Below are positions 6,221-13,874 of a stretch of 18,258 nucleotides of DNA, in pieces. Position 1 is the stretch's first letter, and each line of letters begins with the position of its first letter. Position numbers and translations under genes: made by a program. This DNA comes from Puniceicoccales bacterium (GTDB lineage: Bacteria; Verrucomicrobiota; Verrucomicrobiia; Opitutales; JAIRKQ01). The stretch spans positions 1-18,258 of the forward strand of contig JAITRI010000053.1 of NCBI GenBank assembly GCA_031288455.1. Reading direction: 5' to 3'. The notes under the pieces were generated by a model. It ran no database searches. It had not been told where the DNA came from and worked only from the letters and a program-made list of their open reading frames with translations.

Positions 6221-7267
6221 ATGCACGCGAGGTCAAATGAGCAGGCGGTTGCCATCGATGTCATGGGTGGAGACGGTGGTGTGCCGCGTGTGATGAGCGG
6301 CATAGCGCTTGCGGTTAAATTATTCCCGGAGGAAATCGGAAATTTGATCCTCGTGGGCGATGAGCGCGAAATATCTGGACAGTTGCTGCGCTCGAAACGC
6401 CTGCTGGAGAAGAATATTGCCATATGCCACGCGTCGCAGGCAATAGACATGTCGGAGAAGCCGATGTGCGCACTGCGCTACAAAAAGGATTCCTCCATGT
6501 TCAAAGCGATCGGGCTGCTGAAGGAGTCGCGCGCATCTGGAATTTTGAGCTGTGGCAATACCAGTTGTCTGGTGGCCGGTGGAACCTTGAAGCTGCGCAT
6601 GATGCCAGGGATCGACAGGCCGGCATTGGCAACCGTCATTCCAGCGCCGACGAAACACTTTGTGCTGATAGACGTTGGGGCAAACCCGTCGACGTCCACC
6701 AGAAGTTTTATCCACAACGCCGTCATGGGGTCGCTCTACTACAAGACTGCCGTCAATGCATCCGCGGAACCGCGCGTTGGACTGCTCACCATCGGAACCG
6801 AGGAGGGGAAGGGCAGCGAGTCAGTGAGGGAGGCGCATGACACGCTGAAAAAAATCAGCGGTGAAATAAATTATATCGGTCTAGTGGAGGGATTTCAACT
6901 GTTCGACGACATAGTTGACGTCGTCGTTTGCGACGGATTCGTTGGAAATATACTGCTGAAGACAATGGAAGCATTGGCCGGCACCATCAAAAATTACGTG
7001 AGGGCGGAGATGAAGAAAAATTTCCTGCGCATAATCGGTGGAATTCTTGCCGGTGGAGCATTCCGCGCCATGAAAAGAGACCTTACGGCTGACAAATACG
7101 GAGGAGCTCCGCTGCTTGGACTCAACGGGACTGTGGTGAAGTCGCACGGATCCAGTTCAGCTGAGGCGGTCGCGCATGCGCTGCGATTGACTTTTAGGCT
7201 ATCAAAAATCAGCAGCAAAAATTTTTTGAGTAATGCCATTGAAAAAGCCAATGAGCTCATTAGATAG
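6221..7267 (+). CDS. plsX: Phosphate acyltransferase PlsX
   Basis: A 348-residue peripheral-membrane enzyme that converts acyl-ACP and phosphate to acyl-phosphate, the first step of the PlsX/PlsY route to phosphatidic acid. Recognised by the N-terminal AIDVMGGDGGVPRVMSGI, the block GILSCGNTSCLVAGG, LIDVGANP, IGTEEGKGS, and VVCDGFVGNILLKTMEA. The ATG at 6221 is chosen because it puts the AIDVMGGD signature near the N-terminus; an in-frame TTG at 6194 overlapping the rpmF stop is less likely. Its stop overlaps or nearly abuts fabH. plsY and plsC are not visible. Confidence 0.96.
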   Translation: MHARSNEQAVAIDVMGGDGGVPRVMSGIALAVKLFPEEIGNLILVGDEREISGQLLRSKRLLEKNIAICHASQAIDMSEKPMCALRYKKDSSMFKAIGLLKESRASGILSCGNTSCLVAGGTLKLRMMPGIDRPALATVIPAPTKHFVLIDVGANPSTSTRSFIHNAVMGSLYYKTAVNASAEPRVGLLTIGTEEGKGSESVREAHDTLKKISGEINYIGLVEGFQLFDDIVDVVVCDGFVGNILLKTMEALAGTIKNYVRAEMKKNFLRIIGGILAGGAFRAMKRDLTADKYGGAPLLGLNGTVVKSHGSSSAEAVAHALRLTFRLSKISSKNFLSNAIEKANELIR

Positions 7268-7281
7268 TGCAGCGAAATTAT

Positions 7282-8283
7282 ATGGCAACAGCAAACAGAT
7301 TCGCTAAACTAGTCGGCATTGGGTCCTATGTGCCTGATCGCATCATGACCAATGATGACATCAGCAAAATCGTCGACACGTCCGACGAGTGGATCGTAGA
7401 GAGAACGGGAATTAGGGAAAGGCACATAGCGGCGGACTCTCAGGCAACGTCGGATCTGTGCGTTGTGGCGGCGCAGAGAGCACTGGAAAATGCAAAATTG
7501 CGCCCGGAGGACATCGATCTCATTCTCACTGGGACAGTTACGCCGGATATGCTGTTTCCCTCCACTTCCGTGCTGGTGCAGAGCAAACTCGGCGTGCGTG
7601 ACATCCCATGCTTCGACTATAATTCCGCATGTTCCGGGACACAGTACGGCATTGAGATAGCACATTCGCTGCTGACGGGGTCCGATCGCTACGAAAACAT
7701 ACTGGTGGTTTGCGGTGACAAGATGTCATCCGTTATTGATTGGCAGGACAGAAGCACATGTGTACTCCTCGGCGACGGAGCGGGAGCGCTGGTGCTATCG
7801 GCGACGGAAAATGAACGGGAAAATTTTATCATTGACATGCTGCTGGGCTCGAACGGAATGCTGTGGAATCTGCTAACTTTGCCGGCGGGTGGCTCACTGG
7901 AACCGGCAACCGAGGAGACGGTAAAAGCCAGAAAACATTTTCTCAGGATGTCCGGCCGTGATGTTTTTCGAGAGGCGGTGAAGGTCATGGAAAGCTGTTC
8001 GCTGGAAATTTTACGGAGAAATGGGATGTCCCTGGACGACGTCGATTTCATCGTTCCGCACCAGGCGAATTTGCGCATCATAAGGGCGCTGCAGGAGCGA
8101 CTTGGCGTTGGCGATGAAAAGGTTTGCGTTACCGTCGACCGATACGGCAACACCTCCGGCTCCTCCTGCATTCTCGCCATGGACTCTCTGGTGAAAAGCG
8201 GGAAAATCGTGCGCGGGTCGAAAATTTTATCCGTTGCCTTTGGGGCGGGATTGACTTGGGGAACATCGCTGCTAAGGTTCTGA
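7282..8283 (+). CDS. fabH: 3-oxoacyl-ACP synthase III (FabH)
   Basis: A 333-residue KAS III that condenses acetyl-CoA with malonyl-ACP to start fatty-acid synthesis. The catalytic triad is intact: Cys117 in YNSACSGT, His260 in VPHQANLRI and Asn290 in YGNTSGSS. The N-terminal LVGIGSYVPDRIMTNDD and TSDEWIVERTGIRERH blocks are typical. The ATG at 7282 is chosen; a GTG at 7267, overlapping the plsX stop by one base, would add five residues. It works directly with AccD (malonyl-CoA supply) and PlsX (use of acyl-ACP), both in this block. Confidence 0.96.
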   Translation: MATANRFAKLVGIGSYVPDRIMTNDDISKIVDTSDEWIVERTGIRERHIAADSQATSDLCVVAAQRALENAKLRPEDIDLILTGTVTPDMLFPSTSVLVQSKLGVRDIPCFDYNSACSGTQYGIEIAHSLLTGSDRYENILVVCGDKMSSVIDWQDRSTCVLLGDGAGALVLSATENERENFIIDMLLGSNGMLWNLLTLPAGGSLEPATEETVKARKHFLRMSGRDVFREAVKVMESCSLEILRRNGMSLDDVDFIVPHQANLRIIRALQERLGVGDEKVCVTVDRYGNTSGSSCILAMDSLVKSGKIVRGSKILSVAFGAGLTWGTSLLRF

Positions 8284-9489
8284 ATGTTTTCGATGAAAAA
8301 ATGTATTTTGCTGCTGCTATTTTCCGCGATTATTTCTGCGCTGCATGCCGATTTAGTCTGGGATGAATCCTATGGATGGAAGCCGACGGCGGATATTTTT
8401 TTCGAGTTCAACAATGCGCCCAGTGAGGTGTTGCAGCTGATGAATGATGCCCGTTGGGCGCAGGATGCTGATCGCATTGGTGAGGCGCTTGCCAACTACA
8501 CGCGCGTGTGCAAACGTTACCCGGATACAATTTTTGCGCCGGAGGCATACTATCAGATCGGGAAAATACGCGTCAGCAGGCGACAATTCAATGACGCATT
8601 TGATGCGTTCAATGCCATAACAAAAAAATATCCGAAATATCCGCGCTTCAATAACGTGCTGCGGGAAGAATTCGAAATCGCTCGGCTGCTGAAAAGTGGA
8701 GAACGTCCGAAATATTTCGGCGTAATTCCCGGCTTTAGGGACTACCGTGCCACATTCAATTTCTACAAAAAAATTGTCGAAGGTGCCCCCTTCAGCGACA
8801 TTGCACCGCTGGCGCTGTCACACATGGGTGAGCTCGCCATAAGCAAAGATGAACCGAAGGACGCAATTGCTGCCCTTGAGCAGCTGATAGACTCATATCC
8901 GCACTCGGAATATGCTCCGTGGGCATATTTTACGCTGGGAGAAATTTATTCGAAAATGGTGAAAAGTCCGCTCTACGACCAGGGAGCGACGAAATTGGCC
9001 ATGAGCTACTACGAAGATTTTTTTACGCTATATCCGGATGATGAGCGCGTTGCCGAGGCGCGCGAGGCGTACAATGAGATGAAAGTGCGGCTGGCGATGA
9101 GTAAAATACTGCTGGGGGACTTCTATTTCAACGCCAAGAACAATCCGAGGGCGGCGGTAATAATGTACAGAAAAGCGGCGAAGGAATTGCCGGATTCGTA
9201 CGCTGCCGATGAAGCCAGGATGAAAATTGAGCACATAAAATACGGGCAGTTGCCGCGTCGCACACCGGTGGATTTTCTATTTGGCAGATATGAGCGCCCA
9301 AGAGACGAGCGCGTCGCCGACATCGACAACATTCCCGATGGAAGCAGCGACGATGATAAATTTGATCTCGGGCTTGACTTTGTGCGCATAAAATCGTCCG
9401 ATCCATCGGATAGGAAGAAATTTTCCAATCCCGATGATCCCGGCCGCGACGACGTATTTTTGGAAGTGGGTCCCCATGGGAGTTTCTAG
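8284..9489 (+). CDS. bamD: BamD-like TPR protein of outer-membrane assembly
   Basis: A 401-residue exported protein with tetratricopeptide/YbgF-BamD type repeats, for example APEAYYQIGKIRVSRRQFND (about 79-98) and APWAYFTLGEIYSK, each with the spaced aromatic and small residues of TPR helices. BamD is the periplasmic TPR partner of BamA in inserting beta-barrel proteins. The N-terminus (MKKCILLLLFSAIISALHA) is a clear signal peptide, but it ends like a signal peptidase I site and lacks the lipobox cysteine expected of BamD lipoproteins. It is longer than enterobacterial BamD by about 150 residues, with an acidic, Asp-rich tail. The ATG follows the fabH stop immediately; ATG 8293 is an alternative. 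A general periplasmic TPR protein is the main alternative identity. Confidence 0.72.
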   Translation: MFSMKKCILLLLFSAIISALHADLVWDESYGWKPTADIFFEFNNAPSEVLQLMNDARWAQDADRIGEALANYTRVCKRYPDTIFAPEAYYQIGKIRVSRRQFNDAFDAFNAITKKYPKYPRFNNVLREEFEIARLLKSGERPKYFGVIPGFRDYRATFNFYKKIVEGAPFSDIAPLALSHMGELAISKDEPKDAIAALEQLIDSYPHSEYAPWAYFTLGEIYSKMVKSPLYDQGATKLAMSYYEDFFTLYPDDERVAEAREAYNEMKVRLAMSKILLGDFYFNAKNNPRAAVIMYRKAAKELPDSYAADEARMKIEHIKYGQLPRRTPVDFLFGRYERPRDERVADIDNIPDGSSDDDKFDLGLDFVRIKSSDPSDRKKFSNPDDPGRDDVFLEVGPHGSF

Positions 9490-9510
9490 GATGTTTGCGT
9501 AAAATGTAGA

Positions 9511-10053
9511 ATGTGGCGTTCAAACATGGCAAAATTAGATGGCATCGCCGGGAAAATTTTTCTGCCGTGCGCAGTGGTGGTGTTTTTCATCCTCTCCGGA
9601 TGCATGCGCTATTCGATTGATTCCGCGCCTGGGCTGGAGTTCGGCGAAATTTACGTTGCTCCCGTGAAAAATGATGCCTTTGCTCCGCAGGTGCAGGCGC
9701 TGTTGACTAAGCATGTGCGTGAGAAATTGGCGAGGCAGCCGAATGTAAAAGTCGCAAAGTCCGCCGCGTCGGCCGTTGTTTTGGATGTTACAATTGTGGC
9801 ATTTGAGCAGTCCGCCGCTTCGATCCTGCGGGATGACACGATGCGCGCGCAATCATTTGATGTGAAAATGACAGTTGCGTGCACGCTGGAGGACAGGGCG
9901 ACCGGCAGGGTATTTTTCAAAAATCACAGGCTATCGGACTCCGTCGAATGCCACGTGGGCGGCGATTATCAGAGCGCAAGGCACCAGATGATGCCGCAAT
10001 TGACGCAAAAGTTAGCGGATAAGATCTGCGAAATAGTCTGCAATCCGTGGTGA
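9511..10053 (+). CDS. lptE: LptE-like LPS-assembly lipoprotein
   Basis: A 180-residue lipoprotein precursor. The N-terminal hydrophobic segment ends in a lipobox (ILSGC) at about residue 31, so it should be lipidated and anchored in the outer membrane. The mature part (SIDSAPGLEFGEIYVAPVKN, then LLTKHVREKLARQP and an alternating-strand region) resembles the LptE family, which plugs LptD and helps LPS reach the cell surface. Annotation rests on overall pattern and on the neighbouring envelope gene. ATG 9526 is another possible start and would still leave a signal peptide. Confidence 0.72.
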   Translation: MWRSNMAKLDGIAGKIFLPCAVVVFFILSGCMRYSIDSAPGLEFGEIYVAPVKNDAFAPQVQALLTKHVREKLARQPNVKVAKSAASAVVLDVTIVAFEQSAASILRDDTMRAQSFDVKMTVACTLEDRATGRVFFKNHRLSDSVECHVGGDYQSARHQMMPQLTQKLADKICEIVCNPW

Positions 10054-10062
10054 TCGTACGCG

Positions 10063-10716
10063 ATGAATGGTAAAATTTTAGCACCGTCCATACTGGGCCA
10101 CAACAGCTGCAGAATCGTTGACGGGATCGCCATTGCCGAAAAATTCCACGCTCCGTGGGTGCACGTGGACGTGATGGATGGCATGTTCGTGCAAAACATA
10201 GCGGGTGGGCAGTGTGTGGTGCGCGACATGTGTGCGCTCACGCGCTTGACGCTCGACGTTCACCTGATGGTGCAGTCCCCCGAGCGACTTGTGGAAAGCT
10301 TCGCCGATGCCGGTGCCGATGCGCTGACGGTTCACGCGGAGGCAACGGAGGACCCGGTGAAAATTTCAAAACTCATAGAACGCCGCGGATGCATGGCTGG
10401 GATCGCCATTAATCCTGACACTCCCGTTGCGGCGATCGAAAAAATTATTGATTGGTTTGATATTATTTTGCTGATGGGCGTGCATCCGGGAAAATGCGGG
10501 CAAAAATTTTTGGTACCGGTGTACGAAAAAATACGCGCGCTCCTGGCGCTGAGGGAAGTCCGCCGCCTCTCCTATAAAATTTCCGTCGACGGTGGAATAA
10601 ATGCGGAAACGTTGCCGCTCGCGAATGATGCCGGTGCGGATATTTTCGTTTCCGGCTCGTCATTTTTCACGAATCCGGAAGGAATCAGTAAAATTTTTCG
10701 CAGTGTGGGCAATTGA
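10063..10716 (+). CDS. rpe: Ribulose-phosphate 3-epimerase
   Basis: A 217-residue TIM-barrel enzyme interconverting D-ribulose 5-phosphate and D-xylulose 5-phosphate in the pentose phosphate pathway. The metal and acid-base residues are in place: His34 and Asp36 in WVHVDVMDG, His67 in LDVHLMV, and Asp176 in ISVDGGINAET. The phosphate-binding end is VSGSSFF. One loop is unusual: the usual MSVNPGFxGQ reads MGVHPGKCGQ. It starts ten bases after lptE and ends one base before the next gene, so it is part of the same transcript. Confidence 0.94.
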   Translation: MNGKILAPSILGHNSCRIVDGIAIAEKFHAPWVHVDVMDGMFVQNIAGGQCVVRDMCALTRLTLDVHLMVQSPERLVESFADAGADALTVHAEATEDPVKISKLIERRGCMAGIAINPDTPVAAIEKIIDWFDIILLMGVHPGKCGQKFLVPVYEKIRALLALREVRRLSYKISVDGGINAETLPLANDAGADIFVSGSSFFTNPEGISKIFRSVGN

Positions 10717-10717
10717 C

Positions 10718-11293
10718 ATGCAAAGCGAACAGCAGACACGCGAAAAACACCAGCGGGAATACTTCTATCCGACTTCGTCGGAGGAATGGAGGGCATGGCT
10801 GGAGGAAAATGCATGCCGCAGACGTGAGATTTGGGTGCTTTTTCCATATAAATGTGCCCGTAGGCCTGGCATTTCATATCTGGAGGCGCTCGAGGAAGCT
10901 CTCTGCTTCGGATGGATCGACGGAATCGCAAAGCGGTACGACGAAGATATACTTTCGCGCCGATTCAGCCAACGTGTGGCGAAAAGTTCCTGGAGCGAAG
11001 TTAACAAGCAGCATGCGCGCATTCTCATCGCATCTGGAAAGATGGCGCCATCCGGATTTTCCACACTGCCGGATTTGACAGTCGTTGAAAATCCGTGCCC
11101 GGATGACATCATCCGTGAGCTGCAAATGGACAGCGTTGTCTGGGGAAATTTTTGTGCGTTCCCCGCCTATTACCGCAACATTCGCATCGCCGCCATTGAG
11201 TTGAGTCGAGACGATCCGCAGAAATTTCAACGGATGCTGCGTTATTTTATCGAGCAGACGCGACGCAATCGCCGCTATGGACGTTTTCAATGA
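10718..11293 (+). CDS. YdeI/OmdA-family protein
   Basis: A 191-residue protein with the signature of the YdeI/OmdA (bacteriocin-protection, OmpD-associated) family: WRAWLEENACRRREIWVLF, then ISYLEALEEALCFGWIDGI, then SQRVAKSSWSEVNKQHARIL and a glycine-methionine turn (SGKMAPSG). The biochemical role of the family is unknown; the name comes from enterobacterial phenotypes. The ATG follows the rpe stop after one base, implying translational coupling. The C-terminal IEQTRRNRRYGRF is basic. Confidence 0.82.
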   Translation: MQSEQQTREKHQREYFYPTSSEEWRAWLEENACRRREIWVLFPYKCARRPGISYLEALEEALCFGWIDGIAKRYDEDILSRRFSQRVAKSSWSEVNKQHARILIASGKMAPSGFSTLPDLTVVENPCPDDIIRELQMDSVVWGNFCAFPAYYRNIRIAAIELSRDDPQKFQRMLRYFIEQTRRNRRYGRFQ

Positions 11294-11343
11294 AATGATA
11301 TTTTTCACTTGCCAATTTCCATCGCAAAATTTTCCTCCTCCCA

Positions 11344-12105
11344 GTGGCATTGAGATTTGATATGCTCGGCAGCGGAAGCACCGGAAATTGCGGACTTCTG
11401 GTGACGGAACGTGCCACAATTCTGATAGATGCCGGGTTTTCCTGCAGGCGCACAGGCGAGATGTTGGCAGAAAGGGGTGTCGTGGCGAATGACATCGCTG
11501 CGATTTTTATCACCCATGAGCACTGCGATCACATCCAGGGGCTGCGCGGATTGAGAAAATGTGGCGGCATAAAGTTCTTTGCCAACCATGCCACCGCTGA
11601 GATTCTGGAAAAAAAGTTTAATTTTGGCATAGAGTGGCAGACGTTTGCGACCGGGAGCATCCTGCAGTTTATGGACCTGAACGTGACATCTTTCAGCGTT
11701 CCGCACGATGCCGCCGATCCGATCGGCTACGTTTTTTCTGTCGCCGAGGCCGAGGATGGAAAATTCAAAAGCGTCGCGTGGATGACGGATCTCGGCTATG
11801 TGCCGTCCCACGTGGCGCAATACGTTTCGAATGTTGATCTGCTTGTCATTGAGTCAAATTACGACAGTGACATGTTGGCGGTTGACAGGAAGCGCCCGCA
11901 CTACATCAAGGAAAGAATACGCGGCCGATACGGGCATTTGCCCAATGAAGCGGCCGTAAATTTCATAAAAAATAACAGGCCGAATCAATGGAAAAAGGTG
12001 GTATTTGCGCACGTCAGCGCCGACTGCAACAGTGAAACGTGCATAAAAAAACTTTTGAGTGGAGTAGGGGAGCTGGGGTTCGAAGTCGACGTCGCACATC
12101 CGTGA
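11344..12105 (+). CDS. YycJ/WalJ-like metallo-beta-lactamase-fold hydrolase
   Basis: A 253-residue cytosolic MBL-fold protein of the YycJ/WalJ subgroup (putative 5'-3' DNA exonuclease, or stress/cell-wall related in Gram-positives). The N-terminal FDMLGSGSTGNCGLLV and LIDAGFS match the family; the metal motif THEHCDH (His58, His60, Asp62, His63) is intact, with further ligands in NHAT, WMTDLG and VFAHVS. The start is taken at GTG 11344 because the family begins a few residues before LxSGSxGN; TTG 11350 or ATG 11362 are alternatives. No Shine-Dalgarno is seen. It ends the plus-strand block and faces a minus-strand gene across the repeat region. Confidence 0.88.
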   Translation: MALRFDMLGSGSTGNCGLLVTERATILIDAGFSCRRTGEMLAERGVVANDIAAIFITHEHCDHIQGLRGLRKCGGIKFFANHATAEILEKKFNFGIEWQTFATGSILQFMDLNVTSFSVPHDAADPIGYVFSVAEAEDGKFKSVAWMTDLGYVPSHVAQYVSNVDLLVIESNYDSDMLAVDRKRPHYIKERIRGRYGHLPNEAAVNFIKNNRPNQWKKVVFAHVSADCNSETCIKKLLSGVGELGFEVDVAHP

Positions 12106-12160
12106 CGTGTCACACTTCTCGCACACTTTTATTTTCACAGGAGCGTGTGAATTTTCCACT

Positions 12161-12242
12161 AAGCGGTCCGCATCCCGCGGATGCGGGGATGCAGGGGCTG
12201 CGCCCCTGCCCGCCGGAGGCATAAACAAAAATGCCCGGCGCC
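12161..12242. repeat. Intergenic hairpin repeat, copy 1
   Basis: About 82 bases nearly identical to 12362-12443. It contains three consecutive inverted repeats: CCGCATCC/GGATGCGG around CGC; GCAGGGGC/GCCCCTGC around TGC; and GGCAT/ATGCC around an A-rich loop, flanked by GCCG and CGGC. It lies in the 3'-to-3' gap between convergent genes, where REP-like elements or bidirectional terminators are often found. No coding potential is convincing. Confidence 0.85.
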
Positions 12243-12271
12243 GTATTTTTAGGGAGAAGTGCCCGGCGCCG
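12232..12271. repeat. Short tandem-like duplication with palindromic core
   Basis: TGCCCGGCGCCG occurs at 12232-12243 and again at 12260-12271, each followed by an AT spacer and a T-run ending TTTTTAG. The core GGCGCC is self-complementary. The second copy sits inside an inverted repeat GGAGAA (12253-12258) / TTCTCC (12283-12288). These look like extra stem-loops attached to repeat copy 1. Confidence 0.6.
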
Positions 12272-12305
12272 ATGTTTTTTAGTTCTCCGTGGCCTTTGTC
12301 TTTGG

Positions 12306-12345
12306 ATCTCCGAAGATTTTACTTTAGTTTTCATTTTTCGGAGAT
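12306..12345. repeat. Inverted repeat with 22-base loop
   Basis: ATCTCCGAA (12306-12314) and TTCGGAGAT (12337-12345) are perfect complements separated by 22 AT-rich bases. It lies between the two repeat copies and could form a stem in RNA from either strand; it may help end transcription of the convergent genes. Confidence 0.5.
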
Positions 12346-12361
12346 TTTCGCTTCTCGCGCA

Positions 12362-12443
12362 AAGCGATCCGCATCCGCTCCGCGGATGCGGGGATGCAGG
12401 AGCTGCGCCACTGCCCGCCGGAGGCATAAACAAAAATGCCCGG
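12362..12443. repeat. Intergenic hairpin repeat, copy 2
   Basis: Second copy of the 82-base element, same orientation, offset 201 bases from copy 1. The first stem is longer here (CCGCATCCGC/GCGGATGCGG around TCC): a small insertion preserved full pairing. The second stem carries two changes that break pairing (GCAGGAGC versus GCCACTGC). The third stem is unchanged. Confidence 0.85.
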
Positions 12444-12506
12444 TGCACAATCTGAATCGCCTGTTCTTTTATCTTTTTTAAATGTTCGACCTTATGAGTC
12501 CTGAGG

Positions 12507-13391
12507 CTAGAGCGGTCTCCCAAAGTAGGAATAGTGCAGCATGTCGCACCACAGGCGATATCGCCCGGAAAATGTCAGCGTAATGTAGTTGTGATCCTCC
12601 AGTTTTTCGCAGAGCCCGGACTCACAATTTGCCAACTCGATCTGATGCTGCTCGTTGTTTATGGCTTCCCAACTGTTGCTGTCGTCAATTTTCACCATCG
12701 CTTTCCCTTCGATTCTGTGGGCGTGGATGCGCAGCAGATCGTCCAACGATGCCATTGGACAGCGCCTGACATCCCACAATTCCGGGTAAAAACTGGCAAA
12801 AATTGTCTGCAAATTATTTGTGACGATCGTTTTTCCATCCTCCGTGAATGACGTCAGCATGCAATTGAGGAGTGGACAGCCGCCGCGCAGCATGTCAAAA
12901 ATTATCTGCAGCCGCGAACGCCTATCGCGACTGTAAAACACAGGGGAATACATCACGAATGTCTCGCCATCGCCAATCTTCAGCAGCGCCTTTTCGGTGA
13001 ATCCGTGCGACAATATCAGCTGCCTCGTACTGTCGAAAAATTTCCCGATTGGCCAGATGAAGTTTTCCATGCACTGCTTGAATCTCGGAAACACGGGGAT
13101 ATCTATTTTCGTGAAAATATTTGTCAAATTCCACAGCCTAATGGATTCCAGTAGAAATATTGCCAATATGGCGGTCGTCGCGAGCAGCAGCATCGGTTTT
13201 CTGCTGTGACTGATCGCATTCACGAAAAATGAAAAGAGCAACGCACAGGAAATGCGCAGTCCCCACACGCTGATAAATGACGCCTTCGGGGAACAAATGT
13301 GACGCCTGACGTTGAATAAAATGACGGTCGTTAGGAAAAATACTGATGCGAAATCTCCATCCGTCAACGCCACTGCCATCCCAGATTCCAT
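12507..13391 (-). CDS. Unrecognised membrane protein, three N-terminal helices
   Basis: A 294-residue protein with three likely transmembrane helices at about 14-28, 39-61 and 66-84, then a soluble domain of about 200 residues. I do not recognise the family. The soluble part contains NFIWPIGKFFDST, LKIGDGETFVMYSPVFYSRD, a cysteine pair in GGCPLLNC and a C-terminal YITLTFSGRYRLWCDMLHYS. It begins nine bases after the RelE-like gene, so the two are probably co-transcribed and perhaps functionally linked. Its 3' end faces the repeat region. Confidence 0.75.
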   Translation of the reverse strand: MESGMAVALTDGDFASVFFLTTVILFNVRRHICSPKASFISVWGLRISCALLFSFFVNAISHSRKPMLLLATTAILAIFLLESIRLWNLTNIFTKIDIPVFPRFKQCMENFIWPIGKFFDSTRQLILSHGFTEKALLKIGDGETFVMYSPVFYSRDRRSRLQIIFDMLRGGCPLLNCMLTSFTEDGKTIVTNNLQTIFASFYPELWDVRRCPMASLDDLLRIHAHRIEGKAMVKIDDSNSWEAINNEQHQIELANCESGLCEKLEDHNYITLTFSGRYRLWCDMLHYSYFGRPL

Positions 13392-13400
13392 GTGTAATAA

Positions 13401-13754
13401 TTATTTTTTCAGCGATTCAAGATATTTCCAAAATGATGAGTGCCGCTCGACCATCTGCTCTTCGGAAACTGGAAATTTCGCCCTAAATAAAAAATCCGAC
13501 AGCGTGTGTTGCGGCAGTATGTAGTGGCAAAATAACATTTCGCCGTCCACTTTTTCAACGTATACTCTGGATGCATCAATCTTAAACCGATAGTACGTTT
13601 TCCCGTTGCGGCGAAAACTCGGAATGCCGGCGCCTTTGCTTTTGAATGCCACGTTCGCCAACTCACTGATCCTGCTGACCAATCGCAGCTGCTCTTCTTT
13701 GCCGAGTTTGTCTATTTCCGACAGGCTCTGTTCACTGAACGTAAGCTGATACAT
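13401..13754 (-). CDS. RelE/ParE-like small protein without visible antitoxin
   Basis: A 117-residue protein resembling the RelE/ParE toxin fold: an N-terminal strand MYQLTFSEQSLSEIDKL, a helix KEEQLRLVSRISELAN, and the later strand pair KTYYRFKIDASRVYVEKVDG, parallel to the YRxRxGxYRVxY block of RelE-type toxins. A further C-terminal helix (SSFWKYLESLKK) is not part of the minimal fold. No antitoxin-like gene is adjacent: upstream is a 120-base gap and then a HAD hydrolase, downstream a membrane protein. It could be a chromosomal RelE-fold protein with a different role rather than an active toxin. Confidence 0.62.
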   Translation of the reverse strand: MYQLTFSEQSLSEIDKLGKEEQLRLVSRISELANVAFKSKGAGIPSFRRNGKTYYRFKIDASRVYVEKVDGEMLFCHYILPQHTLSDFLFRAKFPVSEEQMVERHSSFWKYLESLKK

Positions 13755-13831
13755 ACAACTGCCATATGTTAAATCAATTTTTTCGAAAAAAGCAAACCTT
13801 GTCTTGAACTATTAAAAAATTGCTGGCCCTG

Positions 13832-13870
13832 GGCGCACGATTAATGCGCCGCCGCCGTAAATTTTTTACG
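13832..13870 (-). terminator. Two small hairpins after the HAD gene
   Basis: Just downstream of the HAD stop on the minus strand are CGTAAA/TTTACG (13856-13870, three-base loop) and GGCGCA/TGCGCC (13832-13850, seven-base loop). On the minus strand a T-run lies about 12 bases further on, so this is not a classical intrinsic terminator, but it could separate the HAD transcript from the RelE-like gene. Confidence 0.35.
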
Positions 13871-13874
13871 AAAA

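Noticed and set aside
12161..12443. CRISPR array
   Set aside because: Only two copies, about 82 bases long with internal hairpins and a 119-base interval; no regular short repeats, spacers or cas genes.
12107..12523. Open frames of about 124 and 137 residues across the repeat region
   Set aside because: Each crosses both repeat copies in different frames and gives translations made of the repeat itself (glycine, alanine and arginine runs); no start signal or family match.
13778..13791. T6CGA6 palindrome upstream of the RelE-like gene
   Set aside because: Perfect 14-base palindrome but made of homopolymer runs without a loop; such sequences arise easily in AT-rich gaps.
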